Shown here in pieces: positions 42,425 to 53,025 of a stretch of 64,000 nt of DNA (position 1 is the stretch's first letter; the number at the start of each line of letters is the position of its first letter). The stretch is from Hemicordylus capensis (Eukaryota; Chordata; Lepidosauria; Squamata; Cordylidae): NCBI RefSeq assembly GCF_027244095.1, contig NC_069657.1, positions 441,405,563 to 441,469,562 on the forward strand. Direction: 5' to 3'. The translations under genes were made by a program, and so were the position numbers. The notes below the pieces were generated by a model, which saw only the letters and a list, made by a program, of their open reading frames with translations, was not told the origin of the DNA and ran no database searches.

Positions 42425-43575
42425 TTTTATTTTTATTTATTCATTCATTCAATTTTTCTACCGCCCTTCGAAAATGGCTCAGGGCAGTTTACAGATAAAC
42501 ACAGTTAAAATCAATCAGCAATTAGAACAGAGATTTTAAAAACACTGTAAAACAGTTAAACAAAAACAGTTTTAAAATCCTGAAAAGCCAGGTACATTTA
42601 ATGAGCCCCTGGTGGTGCAGTGGTAAAACTGCCGCCCTGTAACCAGAAGGTTACAAGTTCGATCCTGACCAGGGGCTCAAGGTTGACTCAGCCTTCCATC
42701 CTTCCGAGGTCGGTAAAATGAGTACCCAGAATGTTGGGGGCAATATGCTAAATCATTGTAAACCGCTTAGAGAGCTCCGGCTATAAAGCGGTATATAAAT
42801 GTAAGTGTAAGTGCTAAAACCCTTTTCAACAGTTTAAAAACCCTGGAAGGCCAGACCAAACAGATAGGCTTTAAGGGCTCTCCTAAAAGTCAATAAAGAG
42901 TTCAAATTATGGATTTCTGCAGGGAGTGTGTTCCATAGTCAAGGAGCGTCTACAGAGAAGGCCCACTTCTGAGTCTTCACCAGACGTACTGGTGGTAACT
43001 GGAGACGGACCTCCTCAGATGTCCTTAACGTGCGGAGGGAATCATGCAGAAGAAAGCGCCCTCTAAGGTAACCTGGATTTAAGCCATTCAGGGCTTTAAA
43101 GGTAATAACCAGCACTTTGTATTTTGCCCAAATACAGCCAGTGCAACTGTTTCAAAACAGGCACAGTATGGTCTCTCCAAGTTGCCCCGGAGACCAGTCT
43201 GGCTGCCGCATTCCGAACTAACTGAAGTTTCCAAACTACGTACAAAGGCAGTCCCACGTAGAGCATATTGCAGTAGCCAAGCTGTTTTGAGGTCCTCCTC
43301 TTCAAGGAATGGATGCAGCTGTCGAATCAGCTGAAGCTGATAGAAAGCACTCCTGGCCATGGCCTCCACCTGAGATACCAGGGTGAGGCCTGGGTCCAGT
43401 AGTACTCTCAAGCTGCGTACCTGCTCCTTCCGGGGGAATGTAACCCCATCCAGCACAGGAAATCTAACTCATCCCTCAGATTCTGAGCCCCCACAATGAG
43501 TACCTCCATCTTGCTTGGATTCAGCTTCAATTTGTTATCCCTCATCCAGCTCATTACTGCCTTTCCCCCAACCAG
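42425..43575 (-). pseudogene. L2 LINE RT C-terminus and 3' end, with SINE inside
   Basis: Minus strand reads VMSWMRDNKLKLNPSKMEVL, a segment with RSLRVLLDPGLTL and AMARSAFYQLQLIRQLHPFL, then LYVVWKLQLVRNAAARLVSG, PVLKQLHWL, and the L2 3' UTR ending ACCGCCC-type tail at 42440. A tRNA-derived SINE (42601-42815) interrupts it. Frames are shifted between parts. Confidence 0.85.
42601..42815 (+). repeat. tRNA-derived SINE (Sauria type)
   Basis: tRNA-like head GGTGGTGCAGTGGTAAAAC (A box) and TTACAAGTTCGATCCTGACC (B box), body with CCGAGGTCGGTAAAATGAGT, and tail AAACCGCTTAGAGAG to GCGGTATATAAATG. It looks like the Sauria SINE group. It is well preserved and inserted in an L2. Confidence 0.75.
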
Positions 43576-43577
43576 TA

Positions 43578-43748
43578 TGGTGTAGTGGTTCAAATACTGA
43601 CCTAGAGAGACCCATGTTCAAATACCAGCTCAGCCATGAAGTGTACTGGTGACCTTGGGCCAGTCTCCCTCTCTCAGGGCTGTAGGGAGGGCAAGAAGGA
43701 AGAAGCATTCATGCCACTCTGAGCTCCTTGGAGGATAGGTGGGATATA
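43578..43748 (+). repeat. Squam-type SINE left of BED copy 2
   Basis: ATGGTGTAGTGGTTCAAATA to CTTGGAGGATAGGTGGGATA, directly followed by the BED unit left edge. Confidence 0.8.
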
Positions 43749-44136
43749 AGAATTCTCTAGAGAGGCACGTTTATCAAGATTTCACTGATCTTTATTTAAT
43801 TTTACATTAAAAGCAGATGATTAAGCAACTAACAGTTTCGCCTGTCAATAACCTTTTTAAAAATCCTTAAAAGCTCACTGGGTGACACATTTATGGGTCA
43901 AGAACATATGCCAACTGCAGTTCATTCGGGCAGCAACGGGCCTCCCACTGGATTGCTGGAAGTGCCTCCCAATTCCTCACACATGGTCATCATTGTCCAA
44001 TGCCTGCACAGAATTCCATCATTGTCCCCAACCCAATTTCCTTTGAAAAGAAAGGCATAGCCCATTGTTGATCCTTTGGCCCAGCCACCAAGAGTGAAAA
44101 GGGCAGAGTGACTCTCTTAGCCCTTGCTCAATTGCT

Positions 44137-44334
44137 TTAATGATGTCCTAACCCAAGGCTGGCATAGCTCATCCTGAAGAAGAATTTCTGTCCAGGAACC
44201 TTCCACTTTGGGGCCATGAAATGCATCAACTGCTGGAATGCATTGGAATCAACCGGGGAGCATGGAAACATTTCCTCTACTAGCGGCCAGGCACATTCGG
44301 TGTTGTATAGTGCCACCACGGGATGTGTACCATC
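44137..44334 (-). pseudogene. hAT transposase-like segment after the BED frame
   Basis: In frame past the TGA the minus strand reads DGTHPVVALYNTECAWPLVE, then NAFQQLMHFMAPKWKVPGQK and FFFRMSYASLG. This matches my memory of ZBED/hAT transposases just after the BED domain. It stays open for about 60 codons after the TGA, and the sequence further downstream (43750-44136) is decayed. Confidence 0.6.
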
Positions 44335-45339
44335 TCAATGCTCCATTTCCTCAGCTCCCAGTTGCAATTGTGCAGCACCCAAGTCAGGTCCTCTCAGTAC
44401 AAGCTTCTGGGACGCAAGGGGAGAGTGGAAGATCACCCAGTGACGCCGTAGTGGGTATGTGCCCAAACTCTTGCCGTCTCCTCTCCTGGCAAGCTTCACA
44501 TTTTTGTTGCATATCTTGCACACAGCCACAAGTTTTTCCGTCCCATGCATGAAGAAGTGTTGCCACATAGGTGAGCTGCTTTCTGTTTGCTTTGGCTGCA
44601 AGCCGTGGAAGGGTTCCACCTGCTCAGGAGCAGAAGCATGCATATCTGGCAGTGAAGCTTGGCCACTTTGCTGTCCCAGGACACTAGCGTGCTGTGGTCG
44701 AGTCAACAGATGGTGCGGTATTGGGGCTTTTTCACTGCCACGAGGGCTCTCAGCACTGGAAGCAGAGTCTGAAGAAGCTCCAAGATGCATGAATGGTAGA
44801 GTGTCCTTATCTGGGACGTTGGTCGAGCGGAATGCCTCTCTCCCCTCACGGAAGATACGTTCTGCATAAGATAAAAGAGATGCCACCGGCTCAGCTGCAG
44901 AAGCATGTGTACCTGGGAGCAGAGTAGGGCCCGTCTGGTGTCCAAAGATGGTAGCATTACTTGTAGCAGCTGATCTAACATGCATCACTGGGCCTTCATC
45001 ATCACTGCTTGGAGGACTCTCAATGATGGAAGGAGTGTGTGAAGCAGTTCTGGCTTGCATGGGTGGAACAGGGAACTTACATTTTCGTTTGACGGAGGAG
45101 AATACACCTTCCCCCATAGGGTGGCAGAATTGGCTAGAGCAGGCATGCTCCAGCATGGAGACATTTGTTTCAGAGTCCCTGTCCTCTACCTGCATTTTTG
45201 AAGATAGAGGATTGTTGTGGGTGTCTTCTCTCTCATATGCTATAGGGACCTGTGGGGGCTGCTCCCAAGGCCTTACAGGTGAAACATCTCCAGCTTCTGG
45301 AAAGAGTTCCTTTTCTGGGCAGTCACTGGAACGTCTCAT
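44335..45339 (-). CDS. BED zinc-finger protein of hAT origin (334 aa)
   Basis: The open frame starts MRRSSDCPEKELFPEAGD nine bases after the acceptor TCTCTATCTTTACAG. The first 230 or so residues are Ser/Pro/Glu-rich with one copy of the PHHLLTRPQHAS motif expanded in copy 1. Near the C-terminus a BED finger reads MWQHFFMHGTEKLVAVCKIC, then NKNVKLARRGDGKS and LRRHWVIFH. That gives Cys-x2-Cys and His-x4-His ligands for zinc, the usual DNA-binding finger of hAT transposases and ZBED proteins. The frame ends EEMEH-TGA, the same stop as in copy 1. It could be the N-terminal part of a broken transposase or a domesticated DNA-binding protein. Confidence 0.6.
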   Translation of the reverse strand: MRRSSDCPEKELFPEAGDVSPVRPWEQPPQVPIAYEREDTHNNPLSSKMQVEDRDSETNVSMLEHACSSQFCHPMGEGVFSSVKRKCKFPVPPMQARTASHTPSIIESPPSSDDEGPVMHVRSAATSNATIFGHQTGPTLLPGTHASAAEPVASLLSYAERIFREGREAFRSTNVPDKDTLPFMHLGASSDSASSAESPRGSEKAPIPHHLLTRPQHASVLGQQSGQASLPDMHASAPEQVEPFHGLQPKQTESSSPMWQHFFMHGTEKLVAVCKICNKNVKLARRGDGKSLGTYPLRRHWVIFHSPLASQKLVLRGPDLGAAQLQLGAEEMEH

Positions 45340-45671
45340 GATTGACAACTGTAAAGATAGAGACCAGGTGAATGCAAGAACAGTACTTTTATGCACACGC
45401 CAAGAGCTGGTATACTCCAATAGCCAAATGTGTAATCTGTCAGTTGGCAAGCCCCCAATTCTTGGATCAGCAATGAACTTATTGGCTGGCCTTACACAAC
45501 ACCATTGGGGCAGACCAGGAGAACAATTGCCTCTGAACCTCCTAGCAAGTTAGGAGTTCCTCTACCGTCTTTCTGGAGAGAACGGAAAACCCCATTTTAT
45601 CAAGACTTTGACATTTTAAGTTGCTTCATTTTGACTGCGAACCACCCAAAGTCATTTTTGGATAGGCAGTA

Positions 45672-46134
45672 TCTTCTTTATATATATTTCTCCTAGGCGT
45701 CCCTGTCGCTAATCCCATGTGTGGCAGCTCTCACAAGAGTTCGGGATAGCAACAGGATGGCCGGGAGTGGGGGGGGATGGCAGCAGCCGGACGGCGGGGA
45801 AACAAAACGCCAGTGAACGGTGGCGCGACCGGGGGTGGGCGGGGAAGAGGGCGGCCAGCCAGCTGGGAAGAAAATGGCAGCAACGGCAGTGGGCAGGCAA
45901 AGCAGGGGGGACAGCGGTGGAGGCTGGTGGGGAAATGGCAGCGGAGGTGGGCGGGGAGGAAGACAGTGATGGCGGCGGCAAACTAGATGCCTGGCCAGCC
46001 GGCTGCTGGGCGGGGAGGAGAAGTGGCGACAGGCAGGGAGGAGAAGCCTAGCTGCCGAGGGAGAATGAAATGGGGCTGAAGGGGAGGAGACAGGGAGAAC
46101 TAGGGGCGCAAATGCTCTGAGACAGGCCAGCTAG
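45672..46134 (+). mobile_element. Nonautonomous Helitron in BED copy 2
   Basis: It starts A|TCTTCTTTATATATATTTC, then CGTCCCTGTCGCTAATCCCA, and ends CTAG|T at 46131-46134. The 3' hairpin is eroded. The inside is GC-rich (GGCGG and GCAGC repeats) with no credible protein. Copy 1 lacks it. Confidence 0.65.
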
Positions 46135-46307
46135 TATAAATGAATGATTGCTGGCAGTGTGCTGTAGGGAAAGATGAGGGGTGTGGAAAGAGAAGGAGGG
46201 GGAATCCTGCATGTCTTTGGATGGCATTAGGTGTGAGGGGCAGTGGGTTTGTTTGGGATAGGCTCCTGCTTGAGTAAAAGTTAGGCAGGTGTGTGAAGAG
46301 ATAGATA

Positions 46308-46615
46308 CAGGGGCGGAGTCACCATTGGGCGAAGAGGTTCAGAGAACCCAGGCTGCCGCGCCTGAAGGGCTGCGCCTCGCAGCCCCAGAAAACCCCCCGC
46401 ACCCGACGTCAGATGCGGGGGGTGATTTCACTCCCAAATGGGGCCACACAGCCCCATTTGGGAGCAAAATCAGCCCACGCTGCACTGGCAGAGCAACCAG
46501 AGTGACGCTCCCTGCCTTTTAGAGGCAGGTATAGCTTCTCCTGGCCACACCGCCAATGCAGCGTGGGCCAATCTAACTCCTGAAGGGGGCCACCACTGGC
46601 CTCCCTCCACCACTG
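46308..46615. mobile_element. hAT MITE, CAGNGGCGGAG family
   Basis: Ends CAGGGGCGGAGTCACCATTG and GGCCTCCCTCCACCACTG. Target duplication GATAGATA / GATGGATA (7 of 8). Inverted relative to the copy at 49479. Inside BED copy 2. Confidence 0.8.
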
Positions 46616-46957
46616 GATGGATAGGAAACCAAAGGTAGATTTTTCTCTTCCCCGAACAGTACCAAGCAGAGAGTCCGGAGGCTGAAGATGCCAGGTTGAT
46701 ATTCTGGTACTACATCAGTAGATCACAGATGAGGCAACTCATTCCTAAGCAGCTGAGCTGAGAAGACAGAGGCAACTCTAGAAGCCATTTGGGGAATCAA
46801 AGGTGTGGCAAAGAATGTTACAGGAGTGCAGATATTGCAATACATTGAATCTTTACAGAAACACAATAGGTTAATGTTGTTAGTTTTATCATCTTAAAGC
46901 TTCCTTGGCATTTACAGACTTATTCAGAAAAGGGATAGATTCCTCTTAGAAAACAAT

Positions 46958-47124
46958 GAGGTCATTCAAAAAACGAAGAAATGTGTTCTGCCTGGGTTTG
47001 GGAGTGGTGCGTGCTCCCAGTTTTCGGTTGTGTGGAAGCAAGGTAGGAGGAAAACCTGGGTAGGAGCACACACAGCTCCCAAATCTGGGTAGAATGCAGT
47101 TTGGTTGTGTGAATAACCTCACAG
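46958..47124. mobile_element. MITE with GAGGTCATTC tips in BED copy 2
   Basis: A short version of the family. It occupies the same position as the hairpin MITE 31365-31912 in copy 1. Confidence 0.65.
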
Positions 47125-47192
47125 TCTTTTTGGATTAGGCCAGATTTTCTCATCTGCTTTCCAGGCTAGGTCTCTCTCCCTGTCCAAGAAAA

Positions 47193-47490
47193 AGAGGAGA
47201 GCTGGTCTTGTGGTAGCAAGCATAACTTGTCCCCATAGCTAAGCAGGGTCTGCCCTGGTTGCATCTGGAGATTTGATGTGTGAGCACTGCAAGTTATTTC
47301 CCTCAGGGGATGGAGCCACTCTGGGAAGAGCAGAAGGTTCCAAGTTCCTTCCCTGGAGGCATCTCCAAGATAGGACTGAGAGAGGTTCCTGCCTGCAACC
47401 TTGGAGAAGCCGCTGCCAGTCTGTGAAGACAATACTGAGCTAGATAGACCAATGGTCTGACTCAGTATATGGTAGTTTCCTATGTTCCTA
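47193..47490 (+). repeat. 5S/tRNA-Ala SINE in BED copy 2
   Basis: Full length. At the matching point of copy 1 (about 31980) the sequence is uninterrupted, so the insertion followed the duplication. Confidence 0.9.
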
Positions 47491-48416
47491 AGTGGCAAGA
47501 AATACTGGGGTGGGAGAGAGGGCAGCCAGGTGACATCTGCAAGAGGCATTACCCTGCACCCCCTTCTGCACATTTGACCTCACCCCACCCAATTCCTGGC
47601 CAGGAAGGAAGCTAAGGGGTTAAGTGGAGATATTTGCAGGGGGCTTTCACTGCCCCTTGGAGCCATCTCTGTCAGAAGCCACGCAACAATGCAATAGCAC
47701 CAAGTTTTCATTCCAAGTAAGCTCAAGTTTTCCGAGCCATAAACACAATCTGACTAGTTCAGGGGGTTTTTCCACTGCAGGTAAGTCCAAACTCTTGGAG
47801 GAAAGGAAGAGGATATAAATATACTAACATGTTCAACAGAGAGATACCAGGAGTGGGAAAATCCCCCACTATGGAGTTTCACAACATGGGAGACAGACAG
47901 CATGTAAGCTCTGACCAGCTCACCTAGTTCCATCACAGAAGAGGTGAGATGTTCTTAAAAAGTGAAATTCAAGAGGTGTTTCAGTAAATTGTGGCTCTGG
48001 GGTGATGGGAGTTGGAACTATATTGTGCAACAATAGCTAAAGAGCCAGGGTTGCCTATTCCTGTCCTAAAATGTTCCAGAACCTTAGGTAATGTGATGGG
48101 ATTCACTTTGAACTCATTTAAAGCTGCATCATGACAGTAACGTCTTCAAAATCCAAGATACTCAACAAGCCCACTGGAGTAGTTCCTTTACCTCTGTTTT
48201 AGTGAGCAGGTTCACATGAATCAGTGGATGCAAGAAGCCAGGCTTTTTCTCCCTAGTAGGAATTGTGCTCCCATATATTTGTAAGAGATGTGTAGGAGGG
48301 GGACAGAATCTAAGTGCAGCTTTTCTCCAACACACCACAGTATTAACATGAGAACCTACAACACTGGAGTTTTCCCTTTGTTGCACCTCTAAACCCAGAA
48401 AACTCCCAAGAACTGG

Positions 48417-48717
48417 AGAGGAGAGCTGGTCTTGCGGTAGCAAGCATGACTTTCCCCCTTAGCTTAGCAGGGCCCACCCTGGTTGCATATGAATGGAAGA
48501 CTTGATGTGTGAGCACTGTAAGATATTCCCCTCAGGGGATGGAGCCGCTCTGGGAAGAGCAGAAGGTTCCAAGTTCCCTCCCTGGCAGCATCTCCAAGAA
48601 AGGGCTGAGACAGATTCCTGCCTGCAACCTCAGAGAAGCTACTGCCAGTCTGTGAAGACAATACTGAGCTAGATAGACCAATGGTCTGACTCAGTATATG
48701 GCAGCTTCCTGTGTTCC
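48417..48717 (+). repeat. 5S/tRNA-Ala SINE in BED copy 2
   Basis: Full length. The empty site is at about 34085-34100 in copy 1. Confidence 0.9.
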
Positions 48718-48817
48718 TAAGTTCCACCTTACTAGAAAGTATGAAGGTCAGATTGCTCCTTCCATCAGGTAGAACTATTTCTCATCACCATGCAAAGACA
48801 AAGCCCTTTTTACTTAC

Positions 48818-48864
48818 CTGCCAGACAGACTTGCTTGAGAAATGACTATTCACCCCCAAAAGGC
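48818..48864 (-). other. Leader exon of copy 2 with splice donor
   Basis: Minus strand reads CTGTCTGGCAG followed by GTAAGTAAA, a near-ideal donor at the same place as in copy 1. The exon start near 48864 is inferred from the TATA box. The intron to the acceptor at 45349 would be about 3.5 kb. Confidence 0.45.
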
Positions 48865-48889
48865 TCTATATGGCAGGTGGAAAGAGTTC

Positions 48890-48941
48890 TTTTTATAGGG
48901 AGTTCAGGACTGGCAGAGTTCCAGGGGTCCAGCCAGCCAAT
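48890..48941 (-). promoter_or_regulatory. Copy 2 promoter: TATA box and CCAAT box
   Basis: Minus-strand TATAAAAA at 48897-48890 and an inverted CCAAT at 48937-48941. Spacing and flanks match copy 1 while surrounding bases have drifted. Confidence 0.6.
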
Positions 48942-49478
48942 CCCCTGGCAGCAGAAGAAATGTCAGATGAACCTAATCTCATTGAAGTGAGTGGGGAAGG
49001 CAGATCACACCTGGGTTGCTTTCTAACCAGGGTTTCAATATAGCTGGAACTAAGAAAGAGAATAAGAAAGCAGACAGGAGGAGTAAGTCAGTGACATAAC
49101 AGAAGAACAAAGATGAAGCTACAACACACAATAACAACAATAACAGAGAGAGAGAGAGATGAAGCGATAGGGGAAACTGCTTAAACCTAATCTTGAATCA
49201 AGATTTTTTTACTCAAGAGTAGGACTTCTTACTCTCAAGAGGCCACAATGGCTGCCACCAATGTTTCCAAACTACAGAACCTGCAATAATTTTTATATTT
49301 CATTTCACAGCAAGGGTGGATCTTATCTATGGGCAAAGTGGGCAGTGCTAATCTTAAATTTCTCAGTCAGCCATGTTGCTTCTGCCTCCTTTTTCTATGC
49401 CTACAACCTTCCTCTGTTGTTTCCTGCTGCGCTTGCCTGCAGCCTGCTGCTGCTGCTTCAAAAGTTGTGAGGGTGGGT

Positions 49479-49971
49479 CAGTGGCGGAGGGAGGCTGGTG
49501 GCGGACCATGTTCAGCCACTGCTGCAGCCCACTGGCCCCACCCCCTGCATCTGATGGCTAGCCACACCTCCAGCTAGCCACACCTCCTGCATCTGACATC
49601 AGACATGGGGGCGTGGTCTCCCTCCCAAATGGGGCCGCGTGACCCCATTTGGGAGGGAGATCGGCCCGTGCTGCATTGGGCAGAGCGAGGCAGGCCTTTA
49701 AAGGCAGGGAAGAGCTATTCCAGCCACACTGCCAATGCAGCGTAAGCTGATCTCCCTACCAAACGAGGCTGCGCAGCCTTGTTTGGGAGGTTGATTGGCC
49801 CCGAGGCCAGGAGTGGCTCTCCCTGCTATGCGGCCCCGTTTGGGAGTGAAATAACACCCCCGTGTCTGACATCAGACACGGGGTGTGTGTCTGGGGCCAC
49901 AAGGTGTGGCCCCTGGGGGGAAGCGGCCCGGGTTCTTTGAACCCATTCGCCCAATGGTGGCTCCGCCCCTG
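49479..49971. mobile_element. hAT MITE, CAGNGGCGGAG family, perfect target duplication
   Basis: Ends CAGTGGCGGAGGGAGGCTGG and AATGGTGGCTCCGCCCCTG, flanked by GGGTGGGT on both sides (49471-49478, 49972-49979). The 8 bp duplication and CAG tips define hAT. Confidence 0.88.
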
Positions 49972-50289
49972 GGGTGGGTGACATTAGCACAGAATAAAGG
50001 GAAATATATATTTCAAATACTAATGTTAATAAGGCAAGAGTCAATAAGCATGCTCACTTTTGTTTCTGCAAAGTGGGCAGTCTTAGGGCTGCCCTATAAA
50101 CCAATCAGAGAGTGACTAGGCTGATTGACTCCCCGGGCAACCAATCAGTGCCCAGAGGCTACTCAGAAGAATCCAATCACCATTTTGGTTAGAGAGCAGG
50201 CTGTCTCGCTGTCCATTGTTAAGTCTTCTGGATTCTTTGTTTGTGTGTGTTTGGAGGGTAGGAATGCAACCTCTGCTTTCTCTCCCTTG

Positions 50290-50440
50290 TTCTTTGATCT
50301 GATTTTTATTTTTTATTTTAACATATTTTTATACCGCCCAAAACATATGTCTCTGGGCAGTTTATAAGATAAAAACAAAAGTAAAACATTAGTTAAAAAC
50401 AAACAAATTTAAAACACAACAATTTAAAATTCTGTATGCT
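50290..50440 (-). repeat. LINE 3' end
   Basis: ATACCGCCCAAAACATATGT, CTCTGGGCAGTTTATAAG on plus, same family as 1331-1499. Confidence 0.6.
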
Positions 50441-50626
50441 TTCATTATGGCCCATTCCCAAAATGGCATGCCATAAAACACTGGAAGAAGACTCATTTCC
50501 TATGCAGAGAGCTAACCAGGTTTTTCTCTGGATTGTGGCCTGTATCTGTAACATTAATATGTCCACTGGGGATTATGGTTCATTGTGCAAGGATTAAGGG
50601 AGTAATCTCTATTTAAAAAACAACAA

Positions 50627-50660
50627 CACACACACACACACACACACACACCCCACACAC
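50627..50660. repeat. (CA)n microsatellite
   Basis: CA run with a short CCC break. Confidence 0.9.
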
Positions 50661-50865
50661 ATTTGACGCTTGCTAGGATGGACACTCTGGCTAAATGGTG
50701 AGCATCCAAGGTGGGCAGAGAGTGGCATCTTGCTGCATGGAGCAGCATGGAGCAGGGAGAGACTGTCACCATGCATCTTTGCTTCCCATGATGTCCTCTT
50801 ATTTACAGGAAATGGTTCATAGCTGCAGCAAGCATCATTAAAAACCTGTGGTTTTTCTATTATTT

Positions 50866-51345
50866 ATTTATGCATTTTTTAAAAGGCAGGCAGAGCACCC
50901 TTGTAACTTCAGAATGCATTTGTTCTCCACTTTTGTGGCTGGTCTCTTCTTTACCTGTGTCTTATATAGATTTATTTTCTTTTACATGTATAGCCTGTGC
51001 TTCCTCCAAGAAGCCCGGAGTGGTGCACATGGTTACATTTATCCTCCCAATAACACTATGAGGAAGGTTATGCTGAGAGAGTAATGACTGGCCCAGAGTC
51101 ACCCAGTGAGTTTCGTGGCTGAATGGGGATTTGAACTTGGATTTCCCCAGTCTAGTCCATCCAGCACACCAGCCACTGCACCACTCTGGCTAAGAGTTCT
51201 TTCTCCTTATTGTTCTTTATTAGTAGTACCATTCATTTTTTAAATATTCAGGCAGACAGAACTGCCCTGGTGACTTCAGAATGCATTTACTCTCCACAGA
51301 AACAGTCTTTTGTAGCTGGTCTGTGCTTTACTTGTGGCTTATACA
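50866..51345 (+). repeat. Tandem duplication of about 100 bp, 364 bp apart
   Basis: ACTTCAGAATGCATTTGTTC with flanks at 50872-50966 recurs at 51236-51345. A Squam SINE separates the two. Confidence 0.6.
50967..51195 (-). repeat. Squam-type SINE
   Basis: Minus strand head GGTGCAGTGGCTGGTGTGCT; inserted in the left member of a 364 bp-offset duplication. Confidence 0.75.
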
Positions 51346-52106
51346 GTTCTTTTCACGCGTGCACACTTGTGTTTTGATCCTGCCATGTTAGATGCACATC
51401 TACACACTACTGTAGTACTGTTATGCACTATAAAGCAGCTGATGTTTTCCATATTTCTCTGTACTTCTGCTCCTGAACAATTGAGATTTGGGTGCTTGTG
51501 TGTCTTTGCATTTTGATCCTACTCGTTCGCAATCTGTTTCATGGGATGATCCTTGGTTCTAGTGTTATGCGAGAGGGAGAAAAAAAAATCTCTATTAGCT
51601 TTCTCCACACCATGCACCAGCACTTGCTGGCCATAGGCTTTAATGAGGCAGGGATCCCTCCATTAAACAACTTCTGAACTGTTGCTTCAAACTTCATAAA
51701 ACCCACAAAGTTTTGCCTCCCTGGATCAAGGGTCAAAGTGTCAATTTTCAGCAGGTTTTAACTTGCTATAGCTGCAGCAATATCTATCAGATCTCCTTGA
51801 AATTAGACACATTTGAGGAACACGTCAAGTAGATCATGTACACCAAGTTTCAAATGATTATTAGCTCAACTGTTGTCATATTTATTAGCAATAGAATGAG
51901 GCTTATAATCGTCTAGCCATTTTTTGCTACTCCCCTTAACTCAAGGGGCACCCCCATGCCCCATTAATCTGCACCGTCTCCCTGGCACCATGCAGAGATC
52001 ACCATTCCCACTGTGCACTGTTGCACTTTTAAAAGAGCCCTAGTGGTGCTTGGAAGAGACACTGACCCCTCTTGAGCCCCTGCACCATCTTGGAAGGTGT
52101 GCAGAG
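51346..52106. other. Unassigned sequence
   Basis: Nothing recognised before 51950. 51950-52095 matches the unnamed repeat of 37780-37940. Confidence 0.35.
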
Positions 52107-52361
52107 TAGGGTTGCCATATTCAAGCTTCCCGAATCCAGGCAGCCTAATTTGCATATCATGCAAATTTTGTGGTGAGTAATTTGCATTTTATTTGATAGA
52201 GTTATATATATCTTCCCCTCCTACTCTGCCCTCCCATGTGATCAGAGTACTATCCGGGCAGCACACTTGAAATCCATGTAAATCCAGGTGGAATTTAGCA
52301 GCTGGGTGAAGGAGCCAAAATCCAGGGACTACCCTAGATTCCGGGGGACATGGCAATCCTA
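52107..52361. mobile_element. hAT-like MITE, TAGGGTTGCCA tips
   Basis: Tips TAGGGTTGCCATATTC and GACATGGCAATCCTA are inverted repeats. Imperfect flanks GTGCAGAG / GCACAGAG (6 of 8). Confidence 0.65.
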
Positions 52362-52417
52362 GCACAGAGCGCTGGGAAGTGTAGCCCTTTCTAGTGCTTT
52401 CTTCGTAGAGCTTTGTA

Positions 52418-52515
52418 GAGAGGATTCTGTCTCTCCCAGCATGGAAAAGAGGATTCTGTCTCTCCCAGCATGGAATCCTCCCAGAGAGGATTCTGGCCAC
52501 TCCCAGCATGGAAAA
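52418..52515 (+). repeat. Minisatellite, 29 bp unit, about three units
   Basis: AGAGGATTCTGTCTCTCCCA then GCATGGAA repeated. Confidence 0.8.
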
Positions 52516-52659
52516 AGGTGCAGTACTGCACAGAGAGGTCACCACAGCAGGAAATGGCTCTCACATTGAAGGCTTTTTGCCAAAGCATCCCCTGCTTGGA
52601 AAAGGGAAAAAAAAGAGTGAAGACCACTGGGTTAAAGGAAAGGAAACAGAGGGCAGGAA

Positions 52660-53025
52660 TAAATGACTAATATTCATAATGGAGAGAAAATAAGAAGTGA
52701 AATCCCCCAGATAACTATATCAGGATATGTCCTTTTAAATTTCTTTATCAATGATCTAGAAATTGGGGTAAGCAGCAAGATAGCCAACTTTGTGGATCGC
52801 ACCAAACTATTCAGGGTGGCAAAATCCAAAACATATTTTGAGGGGCTCCAAAAGGATCTCTCCGAATTGAGTGAATGGGCCAAAAAAATGGTAATTGTGG
52901 TTCAGTGTAAATATTGTACATGGAAAGTTGGGCAAAACATCCCAACTTCACATATACACTAAAGAGATCTGAGCTATTTGTCAGTGACAAGGAGAGGGGC
53001 CTGCAGTGACAGCGTCAACTCAGTG
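52660..53025 (+). pseudogene. CR1/L3-like LINE RT fragment
   Basis: Reads LLNFFINDLEIGVSSKIANF, VDRTKLFRVAKSKT, LQKDLSELSEWAK. FADDTKL is expected, here FVDRTKL, so the catalytic Asp pair is lost. Confidence 0.75.

Larger units (their letters stand above)
43749..49150 (-). mobile_element. hAT/BED-type transposon-like unit, copy 2
   Basis: This is the paralogue of 26046-34560 in the same orientation. It keeps the promoter (48890-48941), leader exon and donor (48818), acceptor (45348), an open exon of 334 codons with a BED finger, and a transposase-like tail ending with AATAAA. Later insertions: L2 tail and Helitron 45645-46134, hAT MITE 46308-46615, MITE 46958-47124 and 5S SINEs 47193-47490 and 48417-48717. 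Without these it is about 3.8 kb. Copy 1 shows uninterrupted sequence at both 5S SINE sites. Confidence 0.6.
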
